A DNA stretch of 64,000 nucleotides from JAFAYN01 sp963733105 (GCA_963733105.1 CAVTCB010000004.1:1-64000), one strand, 5' to 3'; counted from the first letter of the stretch, positions 44,931 to 53,432 are shown. The notes: generated from the letters alone by a model not told the origin. Program-made: numbers and translations.

Positions 44931-45155
44931 ATGAGAAGCACGCGTGCGAAGCGGTGGATCTTCTCCGGCGCGGTCACTCTCGCGCTCGGTTTCGGCGCCG
45001 CGCAGGCGTTCGCGTCGCCGGCGAAGGCGCCCGGCACCGCCCGGTTCTGCGACGACAGCGCCTGCAACCTCGAATGCCTCAGCGACGGCTTCCTCGGCGG
45101 CGGGGAGTGCGTGCCGCTTACGCGCGGCGGCGAAGCCTGCTTCTGCTACTTCTGA
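44931..45155 (+). CDS. Small secreted cysteine-rich peptide, CS-alpha-beta (defensin-like) cysteine pattern
   Basis: A 74-residue precursor. GGAGG sits seven bases before the ATG. Residues 1-28 are a signal peptide (RAKRWIFSGAVTLALGFGAA, cut likely after AFA). The mature ~46 residues hold six cysteines at 40, 45, 49, 60, 70 and 72. The spacing gives CxxxC and CxC, and the GEC at 58-60 resembles a gamma-core; together these are the hallmarks of CS-alpha-beta defensins. The mature peptide is acidic (about six acidic against three basic residues), unlike classic antimicrobial defensins. It is divergent from the Mph-like gene. Function unknown; a toxin, signalling or inhibitor peptide is possible. 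Confidence 0.65.
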   Translation: MRSTRAKRWIFSGAVTLALGFGAAQAFASPAKAPGTARFCDDSACNLECLSDGFLGGGECVPLTRGGEACFCYF

Positions 45156-45167
45156 TTGAGCGGGCCC

Positions 45168-45196
45168 GGTCCGGGGCGCTCCCCGCGCCCCGGACC
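45168..45196 (+). terminator. Hairpin after the cysteine-rich peptide gene
   Basis: Perfect 12-bp GC-rich stem (45168-45179 with 45185-45196), five-base loop, no T-run. Confidence 0.55.
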
Positions 45197-45264
45197 CAAC
45201 CATCCCCTTCCGTGTACAGGCACCCGCCGACAGACCCGAACACTTTGCGAACTTCCCGACCCCA

Positions 45265-47685
45265 GTGACGGCCGACGAGACCCAGCAGACGCATCCCGAG
45301 AGCACCCCCGACCCGGCGCTCGACGCCGCCCGGGAGGTGCTGCGCCGCTGCTGGGGGTACCCGGACTTCCGCCCCGGGCAGGACCAGGCCGTCCGCAACG
45401 TCCTTTCCGGCGGCGACTCGCTCACCATCATGCCCACCGGGGGCGGGAAGAGCCTGTGCTACCAGGTCCCCGGGATGATGCTCCCCGGCGTCACCCTGGT
45501 GGTGTCCCCGCTCATCTCGCTGATGAAGGACCAGGTCGACGCCCTCGACCTGCGGGGGCTCCCCGCCACCTTCCTCAACTCCACCCTCTCCGGGAGCGAG
45601 ATGGCCGCGCGGCTCGGCGCCGCCGAGCGGGGGGAGTACAAGCTGGTCTACGTCGCCCCCGAGCGCTTCGACGCCGAGAGCTTCCAGGAGCGGCTCGCCC
45701 GGCTGAACGTCTCCCTCCTCGCCGTCGACGAGGCGCACTGCGTCTCCGAGTGGGGGCACGACTTCCGCCCCTCGTACCTCCGCCTGGGGCGCGTGCGCGA
45801 GGCGCTGGGGAATCCCCCCGTCGCCGCGCTCACCGCCACCGCCACCGAGGAGGTGCGCCGCGACATCGTCCGCCAGCTCGGGCTGCGCGACCCCGCCACC
45901 GTCGTCACCGGGTTCGACCGGCGGAACCTGAACTGGCACGTCCTGCGGGCCAAGAACGACTCCGAGAAGGACCGCCTCCTCCTCAAGCTCCTCCGCGGGC
46001 GCGAGGGGTCCGCCATCGTCTACGCCTCCACCCGCAAGAGCGTCGACGCCCTCACCTCGCTCCTCAACGGCGTGGGCGTGCGCGCCGTCGGCTACCACGC
46101 CGGGATCCCCGACGCCGAGCGGAAGCGCATCCAGGAAGCCTTCATGACCGGGCAGGTCCCCGCCGTCGTCGCCACCAACGCCTTCGGGATGGGGATCGAC
46201 AAGTCCGACGTGCGCATCGTCGTGCACTACAACATGCCCGGCAACCTGGAGGCGTACTACCAGGAGGCCGGGCGCGCCGGGCGCGACGGCCAGCCCTCCG
46301 AGTGCGTCCTCCTGCACGCCTACTCCGACCGCTTCACGCACGAGTTCTTCATCGACCAGGCCAGCCCGCCCCGCGCCGTCGTCGAGCAGGTCATGCGCGG
46401 CCTGCGCAACGGGATGGACCACACCGGGCTCTTCTCCGTCCCCATCCCCGAGTTCGCCGCCACCCTCCCCGGCCTCAAGGGCGACCGGCAGGTGCACTCC
46501 TCGCTCCGCATCCTCCAGGACTACGGGCTGGTGCGGCAGAGCCCCGCCGGGAGCGCCTCGCTCCGCGTGCGGCTCATCGCCACCCCCCAGCGCATCAAGC
46601 GCGAGCTGGGGGAGACCGGGCGCACCGCCGAGGTCGAGCTGCTCCGCACCCTGTGGAAGGCGGGACGGGGCGAAGCCGTGTACCGCGGCGCCGACCTGGA
46701 GTGGCGCGACCTGGGGCCGCGCGGACGCGTCGCCGCCCTCCTGGACGCCCTCCAGGCCGAGGGGTTCGTGGAGTGGACCGCGTGGAGCGGGGAAGGAGTC
46801 ATGGTGCTGGACCGCGCCACCCCCCTCAACCGCCTCCCCGTGGACTGGCAGGCCGTCGAGACCAAGAAGCGGCGCGACACCCGCAAGCTCGCCGAGATGC
46901 AGCGCTACGCCTACACCGAGGGGTGCCGGCGCGGCTTCGTGCTCCGCTACTTCGGCGACGCCGCCGCCATGGACGAGTGCGGCGCCTGCGACAACTGCCT
47001 CCAGGCGCGGGGCGCCGGCGCCATCGCCGCCACCGAGGGCGGCCCCGCGAAGCGCACCACCCGCCAGGAGCGGAGCTCGGCCCCCGCCCCCGCCGACCGG
47101 CCCCCGCTGGACGAGGCCGGGGAGGGGCTCCTCGCCGAGCTGCGCCGCGTGCGCGCCGGCGTCGCCAAGCGGGCCGGGCTCCCCCCGTACTTCGTCTTCG
47201 CCGACTCCGTCCTCCAGGCCTTCGCCGCCCGGCGCCCCACCAGTCCCGAGGAGATGCTCGCCGTCCCCGGCGTCGGGCCCAAGACGCTGGAGAAGTACGG
47301 GCGCCCCTTCCTGGAGGCGCTGCGGAAGCACGTCGAGGAGCACGGCGGCGCCCCCGCCCCCTCCCCGGACGACGCGCCCGCCCCCCGGCGCCGCGCCCGC
47401 GCCGCGGACGCCGGGGAGCGCCCCGGCCCCGCCGACGAGCGGGAGGCCGGGCTGTACCGCCGCCTGCGGGCGCTCCGCACCGAGCTGTCCAAGGGGGCCG
47501 GGCTCCCGCCCTACTGCGTCTTCGCCGACAAGACCCTGGTGGAGCTGGCGCGCCGCTCCCCCCGCAGCGAGGCCGAGATGCTGGACGTCCCCGGGATCGG
47601 CCCCGCCAAGCTGGAGCAGTACGGCGAGGCCTTCCTCAGCGCCATCCGCGCCCACCTCGAGGAGGGGGACGCCGTCGGCGTGTGA
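45265..47685 (+). CDS. recQ: ATP-dependent DNA helicase RecQ with two HRDC domains
   Basis: 3'-5' helicase for recombination and fork repair. An SF2 helicase core (about 20-350) shows MPTGGGKSLCYQVPG, DEAH in LAVDEAHCVSEWGHDF, TATATEEVRRDI and YYQEAGRAGRDGQPSE. The RQC region carries the zinc cysteines CRRG...CGACDNC. Two HRDC domains follow, at about 615-690 (EEMLAVPGVGPKTLEKYG) and 725-800 (AEMLDVPGIGPAKLEQYG), separated by a Pro/Ala linker; one is usual in E. coli, more occur in some lineages. The start is the GTG at 45265. 806 residues. Confidence 0.93.
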   Translation: MTADETQQTHPESTPDPALDAAREVLRRCWGYPDFRPGQDQAVRNVLSGGDSLTIMPTGGGKSLCYQVPGMMLPGVTLVVSPLISLMKDQVDALDLRGLPATFLNSTLSGSEMAARLGAAERGEYKLVYVAPERFDAESFQERLARLNVSLLAVDEAHCVSEWGHDFRPSYLRLGRVREALGNPPVAALTATATEEVRRDIVRQLGLRDPATVVTGFDRRNLNWHVLRAKNDSEKDRLLLKLLRGREGSAIVYASTRKSVDALTSLLNGVGVRAVGYHAGIPDAERKRIQEAFMTGQVPAVVATNAFGMGIDKSDVRIVVHYNMPGNLEAYYQEAGRAGRDGQPSECVLLHAYSDRFTHEFFIDQASPPRAVVEQVMRGLRNGMDHTGLFSVPIPEFAATLPGLKGDRQVHSSLRILQDYGLVRQSPAGSASLRVRLIATPQRIKRELGETGRTAEVELLRTLWKAGRGEAVYRGADLEWRDLGPRGRVAALLDALQAEGFVEWTAWSGEGVMVLDRATPLNRLPVDWQAVETKKRRDTRKLAEMQRYAYTEGCRRGFVLRYFGDAAAMDECGACDNCLQARGAGAIAATEGGPAKRTTRQERSSAPAPADRPPLDEAGEGLLAELRRVRAGVAKRAGLPPYFVFADSVLQAFAARRPTSPEEMLAVPGVGPKTLEKYGRPFLEALRKHVEEHGGAPAPSPDDAPAPRRRARAADAGERPGPADEREAGLYRRLRALRTELSKGAGLPPYCVFADKTLVELARRSPRSEAEMLDVPGIGPAKLEQYGEAFLSAIRAHLEEGDAVGV

Positions 47686-47730
47686 CCGCCCCCGCCGCGG
47701 GGGTGCCTTTCGGGACAGGGGCCGGGGAGG

Positions 47731-47736
47731 TAGATT
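47731..47736 (+). promoter_or_regulatory. -10 element before the acyl-CoA dehydrogenase gene
   Basis: TAGATT 45 bases before the ATG, in the same GTAGATT context as the promoters of carA and vapBC. The -35 (TTCGGG at 47709) is weak. Confidence 0.35.
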
Positions 47737-47780
47737 GCCCTGTTTTTGTGCGCGCCCCCGCCGGCCCTGAAACGACGATC

Positions 47781-48992
47781 ATGGAACGCTACTTCGACGA
47801 GAACCACCTGACGGTCCGGGACATGGTCCGCGACTTCGCCCGGAACGAGATCGCGCCCGTGGCCGGAGAGCTGGACCAGAGCTCCGAGTTCCCCTGGGAG
47901 AACGTCGCCAAGATGTCCGAGCTGGGGCTCTTCGGCATTCCCTGGTCCGAGGAGCTGGGCGGCGCCGGGATGGACGGGATCGCCTACATGATCGTCATCC
48001 ACGAGCTGGCCAAGGTGGACGCCTCGCACGCCATCACCGTGTCGGCGCACACCACCCTGGGCACCTCCCCCATCGTCGCCTTCGGGACCGACGAGCAGCG
48101 GGAGCGCTACGTCCCCCTCCTGGCCTCCGGGAAGGTGCTCGGCGGGTTCGGGCTCACCGAGCCCGGCGCCGGCTCCGACGCCGGCGGCACCCGGACCGTC
48201 GCCGTCAAGGCCGACGGCGGGTGGGTGCTGAACGGGAGCAAGATCTTCATCACCCACGCCGGCGTCGGCGAGGTGTTCGTCGCCACCGCCGTCACCGACC
48301 GGGAGAAGGGAAGCAAGGGGATCACCTCCTTCATCGTCACCAAGCCCACCACCGACCTGGAGCGCGCGCGGGAGGTGGGAGTCGGGCACTCCGACGAGCT
48401 GGAGTTCACGAAGGGAGTCAGGGCGGGGAAGAAGGAGGACAAGATGGGGTGGCGCGCCTCCGACACCCGCGAGCTGGTGCTGGAGGACGCCTTCGTCCCG
48501 GACGCCAACGTCCTGGGCGAGGTGGGGATGGGGTTCGTCAACTTCATGAAGACCCTGGACTCCGGGCGCATCGGGATCGCCGCGCTCTCGCTGGGGATCG
48601 CCGAGGGCGCCTTCGAGCAGGCCCTCCGCTACGCCGGCGAGCGCAAGCAGTTCGGCAAGGCCATCAACGAGTTCCAGGGCATCCAGTTCATGCTGGCCGA
48701 CATGGCCACGGAGATCGAGGCCGCCAGGCACCTCGTCTACCACGCCGCCTGGCTGAAGGAGCAGGGCAGGCCGTTCACCAAGGAGGCCGCCATGGCCAAG
48801 CTCTTCGCCTCCGAGCTGGCCATGCGCGCAACCACCAAGGCCGTGCAGATCCACGGCGGGTACGGCTACACCAAGGAGTACCCGGTGGAGCGCATGATGC
48901 GCGACGCCAAGATCTGCGAGATCGGAGAGGGGACGAGCGAGATCCAGCGACTGGTGATCGCCCGCAACCTCGTCCGGGAACTCAACCACTGA
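47781..48992 (+). CDS. Acyl-CoA dehydrogenase
   Basis: FAD enzyme introducing the first double bond in beta-oxidation or amino-acid breakdown. 403 residues with the three usual domains. Visible motifs are FGLTEPGAGSDAGGTRTVAV (FAD and substrate loop), GERKQFGKAINEFQGIQFML and the C-terminal IHGGYGYTKEYPVERMMRD followed by IGEGTSEIQRLVIARNL, where the Glu of GEGTSE is the likely catalytic base. It resembles short-chain (butyryl-CoA type) enzymes. ATG 47781 is the natural start. No electron-transfer flavoprotein genes are adjacent. Confidence 0.92.
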   Translation: MERYFDENHLTVRDMVRDFARNEIAPVAGELDQSSEFPWENVAKMSELGLFGIPWSEELGGAGMDGIAYMIVIHELAKVDASHAITVSAHTTLGTSPIVAFGTDEQRERYVPLLASGKVLGGFGLTEPGAGSDAGGTRTVAVKADGGWVLNGSKIFITHAGVGEVFVATAVTDREKGSKGITSFIVTKPTTDLERAREVGVGHSDELEFTKGVRAGKKEDKMGWRASDTRELVLEDAFVPDANVLGEVGMGFVNFMKTLDSGRIGIAALSLGIAEGAFEQALRYAGERKQFGKAINEFQGIQFMLADMATEIEAARHLVYHAAWLKEQGRPFTKEAAMAKLFASELAMRATTKAVQIHGGYGYTKEYPVERMMRDAKICEIGEGTSEIQRLVIARNLVRELNH

Positions 48993-49191
48993 GAAGGCCC
49001 AGGATGCCGCACCGGGCCTCGGAGGACGCCGCCCGCCGGCGCGCACGGCACCGCCGCACGGCGGTGCCACCCGCGCGCTCCGGCCCGCGACGTCCTTCCG
49101 GGAACGGGGCATCCGGCGCCGGCCACGAGCCGCGCCGGGGGCCGAGAGCAGCGCCCGCACCGCCGGGCGCACCGGAAGCAGGTTCAAATAC

Positions 49192-49299
49192 ATGCACAAG
49201 AACGACGTTTCGCGGGCGCCCCTCGGCGCCCGCGGGGGAGGCTCGCGCAGGGAGCGGGTGATCCGCCTCGCGCCCGCCGGCCGCAAGGGGGCCGCGTGA
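49192..49299 (+). CDS. Possible 35-residue leader ORF coupled to rng
   Basis: A short frame (MHKNDVSRAPLGARGGGSRR, then a basic tail) whose stop overlaps the rng GTG by four bases (GTGA), the same coupling seen at sdhC-sdhD and moaE-moaA. The peptide is strongly basic and has no relatives I know. It may be a leader that couples or regulates rng translation, or chance. The rest of 48993-49191 holds no gene that I can support, only GC-rich sequence. Confidence 0.3.
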   Translation: MHKNDVSRAPLGARGGGSRRERVIRLAPAGRKGAA

Positions 49300-50840
49300 A
49301 GCGCGAGATCCTGATGAACACCACCGCCAAGGAGACCCGGGTCGCCATCCTCGAGGACGACGCCCTGGTGGAGCTCATGGTGGACCGCCCGGACGCCGCC
49401 CGCATGGTGGGCGACATCTACCTGGGGAAGGTGGACGCCGTCCTCCCCGGCATCCAGGCCGCCTTCGTGGACATCGGCACCGAGAAGGCCGCCTTCCTGC
49501 ACGTCTCCGACGTGGCCGTGGAGGAGGAGGAGGAGAGCGGCGCCGCCGCCGAGGACGACGACGACGAGGACGAGGGGAAGCGCCGCGCCCGGCGCTACCC
49601 CCCCATCCAGGACGTCGTCAAGAAGGGGCAGGAGATCATCGTCCAGGTGTCCAAGGAGCCCATCAGCACCAAGGGCCCCCGCGTCACCGCGCACATCTCC
49701 CTCCCCGGCCGCTTCCTGGTGTACATGCCGGGGTCCGACCACGTGGGCGTCTCGCGGAAGATCGAGGACCGCGAGGAGCGCGCGCGGCTGCGCGCCCTGG
49801 CCAAGGAGATCCTCCCCGAGAAGGCCGGCGGGCTCATCATCCGCACCGTCGGCGAGGAGCTCACGCGCGACACCTTCGCGCGCGAGCTGAAGTCGCTGAT
49901 GAACACCTGGGCGCAGATCCAGAAGCGCGCCAAGCGCGCCCGCGCGCCCTCGGCCGTGCACCGCGAGGCCAAGCTCACCGCCGGGATCATCCGCGACCTC
50001 TTCTCGCAGAAGGTCGACTCCCTCACCGTGGACTCCAAGGACGTCCACGCCGAGGTGCACCAGTACCTCGACGGCGTGGACCCCTCCCTCATGGAGCGGG
50101 TGCACCTGTACGAGGACCCCGTCCCGCTCTTCGACGCGTACGGGATCGAGAAGGCCATCCACGAGGCCTTCCAGCGCAAGGTGACCCTCCCCTCGGGCGG
50201 CTACATCATCATCGAGCCCACCGAGGCGCTGGTCTCCATCGACGTCAACACCGGGCGCTACACGGGGAAGAAGGACCCGGAGAAGACGATCCTCAAGACC
50301 AACCTGGACGCCGCCAAGGAGATCGCCCGGCAGCTCCGCCTGCGCGACATCGGCGGGATCATCGTCTGCGACTTCATCGACATGGAGGCCAAGGCCAACC
50401 GGGAGAAGGTGCTCCAGGAGCTGCGCTCGCACCTGTCGCGCGACCGGGCCCGCACCAAGGCCTTCCAGGTGTCCGAGCTGGGGCTCATCGAGATGACCCG
50501 CCAGCGGGTGCGGCAGTCGCTCTACCAGTCGCAGACCGAGGCCTGCCGCTGCTGCGCCGGAACCGGGCGCATCTTCACCGCCGAGACCATCATCCGGCGC
50601 ATCGAGCGGGCCGTGCGCCGCGCCGCCACCGAGGGGAAGGAGAAGTCGCTCCTCATCCGCGTGCACCCCGAGGTCGCCCTGTACGTCGCCGAGAACGAGC
50701 GCGACTTCGCGCGGCGGCTGGAGCGCGAGTCGCGCATCAAGCTCACGCTCCGCGACCACCCGCTGATGAACGAGGACGACTACCGCATCCTCTCCGGTGC
50801 CTCCGGGCAGGACGTGACGCAGAAGTACGCTTTGGGATAG
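49296..50840 (+). CDS. rng: Ribonuclease G/E family endoribonuclease
   Basis: Endoribonuclease for rRNA and mRNA processing. 514 residues, RNase G-sized. It has an S1 domain (about 35-150) with an unusual acidic insert (EEEEESGAAAEDDDDEDEG), then the catalytic core with the metal-binding Asp residues in SIDVNTGRYTG and VCDFIDMEAK, and a zinc-link in CRCCAGTGRIF. The GTG at 49296 is the longest start; an ATG six codons later (49314) is an alternative that begins at the conserved MNTTAKETRVAI. rplU and rpmA follow after a separate promoter, a common neighbourhood for rng. Confidence 0.92.
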   Translation: MKREILMNTTAKETRVAILEDDALVELMVDRPDAARMVGDIYLGKVDAVLPGIQAAFVDIGTEKAAFLHVSDVAVEEEEESGAAAEDDDDEDEGKRRARRYPPIQDVVKKGQEIIVQVSKEPISTKGPRVTAHISLPGRFLVYMPGSDHVGVSRKIEDREERARLRALAKEILPEKAGGLIIRTVGEELTRDTFARELKSLMNTWAQIQKRAKRARAPSAVHREAKLTAGIIRDLFSQKVDSLTVDSKDVHAEVHQYLDGVDPSLMERVHLYEDPVPLFDAYGIEKAIHEAFQRKVTLPSGGYIIIEPTEALVSIDVNTGRYTGKKDPEKTILKTNLDAAKEIARQLRLRDIGGIIVCDFIDMEAKANREKVLQELRSHLSRDRARTKAFQVSELGLIEMTRQRVRQSLYQSQTEACRCCAGTGRIFTAETIIRRIERAVRRAATEGKEKSLLIRVHPEVALYVAENERDFARRLERESRIKLTLRDHPLMNEDDYRILSGASGQDVTQKYALG

Positions 50841-50945
50841 GGGACAGCGGACAGGGAACAGGGGACAGCAAGAAACGGCGGACGGCGGGAAACGGCAGTT
50901 GTCGTTGCAGGCTGTCCCCTGTCCCCTGTAACCTGTCCCCTTGTC
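50841..50945. repeat. Short GGGGACAG/CTGTCCCC repeat tract
   Basis: Reiterated GGACAGGG and ACAGGGGACAG units at 50841-50872 and their complements CTGTCCCCTGT at 50911-50940 can form a large inverted repeat between rng and the rplU promoter. A related block, GCAGGCTGTTCCCTGTCCCC (29996-30015) and on to 30030, follows the sdh operon. Confidence 0.5.
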
Positions 50946-50946
50946 C

Positions 50947-50975
50947 TTGACAGATGCCCGGAATTGCTCGATATT
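50947..50975 (+). promoter_or_regulatory. Promoter of rplU-rpmA
   Basis: TTGACA (50947-50952), 17 bases, GATATT (50970-50975), 53 bases before the rplU start. Confidence 0.6.
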
Positions 50976-51028
50976 CAGGGCTTGCATTCGTTTTCGGTAT
51001 ACGTCCGAGATCACGGGAGTCCACCAAC

Positions 51029-51343
51029 ATGTACGCCATCATCCGCACCGGCGGCAAGCAGTTCCGGGCCGAGCCGGGTAAGACGCTTCGCATCCCGTCC
51101 GTCGACATCCAGCCCGGCGAGTCGCTCCGCTTCGAGGACATCCTCCTCGGCGCCGACGGCGACCAGGTCAAGGTCGGCGCCCCCCTGGTGTCGGGTGCGG
51201 CGGTGACGGCTGAGGTGCTCCGGCACGGCAAGGGCGAGAAGATCATCATCTTCAAGCACAAGCGCCGCAAGAACTACCGTCGCAAGCAGGGCCATCGGCA
51301 GAAGTTCACCGAGGTCCGCGTCAACGACATCAACCTGGGCTAG
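51029..51343 (+). CDS. rplU: 50S ribosomal protein L21
   Basis: A 104-residue ribosomal protein binding 23S rRNA. Motifs MYAIIRTGGKQFRAEPG, LRFEDILLGADGD and IIFKHKRRKNYRRKQGHRQK are unmistakable. ATG 51029, with GGGAG upstream. Fourteen bases before rpmA, the universal rplU-rpmA pair. Confidence 0.97.
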   Translation: MYAIIRTGGKQFRAEPGKTLRIPSVDIQPGESLRFEDILLGADGDQVKVGAPLVSGAAVTAEVLRHGKGEKIIIFKHKRRKNYRRKQGHRQKFTEVRVNDINLG

Positions 51344-51357
51344 GAAGGAGCACACCC

Positions 51358-51666
51358 ATGGCTCACAAGAAAGGCGGCGGCTCGACTCGCAACGGCCGCG
51401 ACTCGAACGCCCAGCGCCTGGGCGTGAAGAAGTTCGGCGGTGAGTTCGTGCGCGCCGGCAACATCATCATGCGCCAGCGCGGCACCAAGATCCACCCCGG
51501 GCAGAACGTCGGGATCGGGAGCGACGACACGCTCTTCGCGCTCGTCGACGGTCACATCCAGTTCGGGCGTCTCGACAAGGACCGGAAGCGGGTCTCCGTG
51601 CTCCCGGCGGCGCTCGTCGCCGCCGAGGAGGAGTCGGCCCCGGTCGTCGACGTGGCGGCGGACTGA
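51358..51666 (+). CDS. rpmA: 50S ribosomal protein L27
   Basis: A 102-residue ribosomal protein near the peptidyl-transfer centre. MAHKKGGGSTRNGRDSNAQR then LGVKKFGGEFVRAGNIIMRQ and RGTKIHPGQNVGIG are diagnostic. The tail after residue 85 is longer and more acidic than in E. coli. AAGGAG lies before the ATG. A strong terminator follows; obg, the usual next gene, is absent here. Confidence 0.97.
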   Translation: MAHKKGGGSTRNGRDSNAQRLGVKKFGGEFVRAGNIIMRQRGTKIHPGQNVGIGSDDTLFALVDGHIQFGRLDKDRKRVSVLPAALVAAEEESAPVVDVAAD

Positions 51667-51687
51667 CCTTCTGGTTCCTGACGTGGG

Positions 51688-51722
51688 AGCGCCCCGGCCT
51701 TTGCGCCGGGGCGCTTTTTTTT
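51688..51722 (+). terminator. Intrinsic terminator after rpmA
   Basis: Eleven-bp stem (51688-51698 with 51705-51715), loop CTTTGC, then eight T residues. Confidence 0.93.
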
Positions 51723-51739
51723 GTGTCATACGGCAGGGT

Positions 51740-51873
51740 TTGGGCGTGTCCCCCCGCAGGCGGGGGGCCGGGCTACGCGCGGAGTAAGGCACGATACGAC
51801 CGTGCCTAACTCCGTCGAGCCCCAACGATACTGCTGTTGGGTCTCGACCCTGCCGGGCGCGTATCCCTCACGC
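51740..51873. repeat. Intergenic structured repeat, copy B
   Basis: Same architecture as copies A and C. The central hairpin (51780-51814) has outer stem CGGAGT/ACTCCG, an A-A mismatch, inner stem AGGCAC/GTGCCT and the identical loop GATACGACC. The outer stem is inverted relative to A and C yet still pairs. It ends GTATCCCTCACGC. It follows the rpmA terminator in a gene-free stretch of about 360 bases (51667-52027). Confidence 0.75.
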
Positions 51874-51905
51874 GGGGCTCGCTCGCGTTCCTCGCCTGTC
51901 GTTCT

Positions 51906-51945
51906 CCCCTCCCCCCTTGTGGGGGAGGGGCCGGGGGTGGGGGGT
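51906..51945. repeat. G-rich hairpin linked to repeat copy B
   Basis: CCCCTCCCCCC-TTGT-GGGGGAGGGG followed by CCGGGGGTGGGGGG, the same as the block near 38211. It is about 30 bases downstream of copy B. Confidence 0.55.
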
Positions 51946-52027
51946 ACGGGGCCGGGGGAGGGGGGTATGGCCGGGTTTCTGCATCGCACCCGGGCTCGTT
52001 TCCACCCCGATCCGAGCCCGGAGACCG

Positions 52028-53272
52028 ATGAGCGAGCCGACCACGAGCCCCAGCTGGCCTCCCGCCAGCAGCGCCGACTTCCCCCTGGTGGGGCGCCTCC
52101 CCGCCTACGTCTTCGCCCAGATCAACGCCGAGAAGCGCGAGCGCATCGACGCCGGCGAGGACGTCATCGACCTGGGGATGGGGAACCCCGACCTGCAGAC
52201 CCCCGGCCACATCGTGGACGAGCTGGTGGAGCACGTCCGCGACGGCAGGCACCACCGCTACAGCGCCTCCCGCGGCATCTACGGGCTGCGCGAGGCCGTC
52301 GCCGAGCACTACGAGCGCCGCTACGGCGTCACCCTCGACCCCGAGACCGAGGTGGTGGTCACCATCGGCGCCAAGGAGGGGATCTCGCACCTGATGCTCG
52401 CCATCCTGGAGCGCGGCGACACCGTCCTCGTCCCCTCGCCCGCGTACCCCATCCACTCCTACTCCGTCATCTTCGCCGGGGGGAGCGTGCGCGCCCTCCC
52501 GCTGCGCGGCGACGGCACCGGGAAGGTGGACGCCGACGCCCTCCTGGCCTCCGTCGAGGAGGCGTGCCGCTCCGAGACCCCCAGGCCGAAGGCGCTGGTC
52601 CTCTCCTTCCCCAACAACCCCACCACGCTCACCGCCGACCCCTCCCTCTTCGAGCGCGCCGTCGAGCTGTGCAACCGCGAGCGGATGCTCCTGGTGCACG
52701 ACTTCGCCTACGCCGACTTCGGCTTCGGCGCCGACCCCCCTAGCCTCCTGCAGACCCCCGGAGCCCGGGAGATCGGCGTGGAGTTCTTCTCCATGTCCAA
52801 GTCGTACTGCATGGCCGGGTGGCGCGTGGGGTTCTGCGTGGGGAACGCCCCCATGGTGCAGGCCCTCACCAAGATCAAGAGCTACCTGGACTACGGGATC
52901 TTCCAGCCCATCCAGATCGCCGCCGCGCACGCCCTCCGGGCCGGACAGGAGTGCGTGCAGGAGACCTGCGAAGCGTACCGCGTCCGCCGCGACGCCCTGG
53001 TCGGCGCCCTCGCCGAGGCCGGGTGGGAGATCCCGCTCCCCGACGCCACCATGTTCGTCTGGTCCCCCATCCCTGCGCCCTTCGCCGAGATGGGCTCCGT
53101 GGAGTTCGCGCGGATGCTCCTCCGCGAGGCCGGCGTGGTGGTCTCCCCCGGCGTGGGGTTCGGGCCCGAGGGGGAGGGGCACGTCCGCTTCGCCCTCATC
53201 GAGCCCGAGGAGCGCCTGCGCGAGGCCGCCCGCCGCGTGGGAATCGTGCTGAGCCGGGGTGGAAAAACGTAA
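52028..53272 (+). CDS. Class I/II aminotransferase (AlaC-like)
   Basis: PLP-dependent aminotransferase of 414 residues, most like the glutamate-pyruvate aminotransferase AlaC. Visible are LGMGNPDLQTPGHIVDELVE, YSASRGIYGLREAVAEHYER, VLSFPNNPTT (substrate-site Asn), HDFAYADFGF and the PLP lysine in FSMSKSYCMAGWRVGF. The C-terminal Arg is in HVRFALIEP. ATG 52028 is chosen; the frame opens upstream in repeat sequence. Usually catalyses alanine or methionine-related transamination; exact substrate not fixed. Confidence 0.87.
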   Translation: MSEPTTSPSWPPASSADFPLVGRLPAYVFAQINAEKRERIDAGEDVIDLGMGNPDLQTPGHIVDELVEHVRDGRHHRYSASRGIYGLREAVAEHYERRYGVTLDPETEVVVTIGAKEGISHLMLAILERGDTVLVPSPAYPIHSYSVIFAGGSVRALPLRGDGTGKVDADALLASVEEACRSETPRPKALVLSFPNNPTTLTADPSLFERAVELCNRERMLLVHDFAYADFGFGADPPSLLQTPGAREIGVEFFSMSKSYCMAGWRVGFCVGNAPMVQALTKIKSYLDYGIFQPIQIAAAHALRAGQECVQETCEAYRVRRDALVGALAEAGWEIPLPDATMFVWSPIPAPFAEMGSVEFARMLLREAGVVVSPGVGFGPEGEGHVRFALIEPEERLREAARRVGIVLSRGGKT

Positions 53273-53432
53273 GTACCTGTGTTATAATGATTTGCAAACA
53301 AACGACGTGTAGCTCGTAGCCCGAGCGGCGCCCCGGTGCCGCTCTCCCGGGCCGCGCGTCCCGTGACCACCCCCCGGGAGGGAGGAGAGCCGATGCGTCT
53401 CGATCGACACACCCTGCTCCGGGCGCTGCGCC

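Noticed and set aside
53282..53392. A small gene between the aminotransferase and the phosphodiesterase
   Set aside because: The frames here are short and explained by the displaced start of the phosphodiesterase gene.
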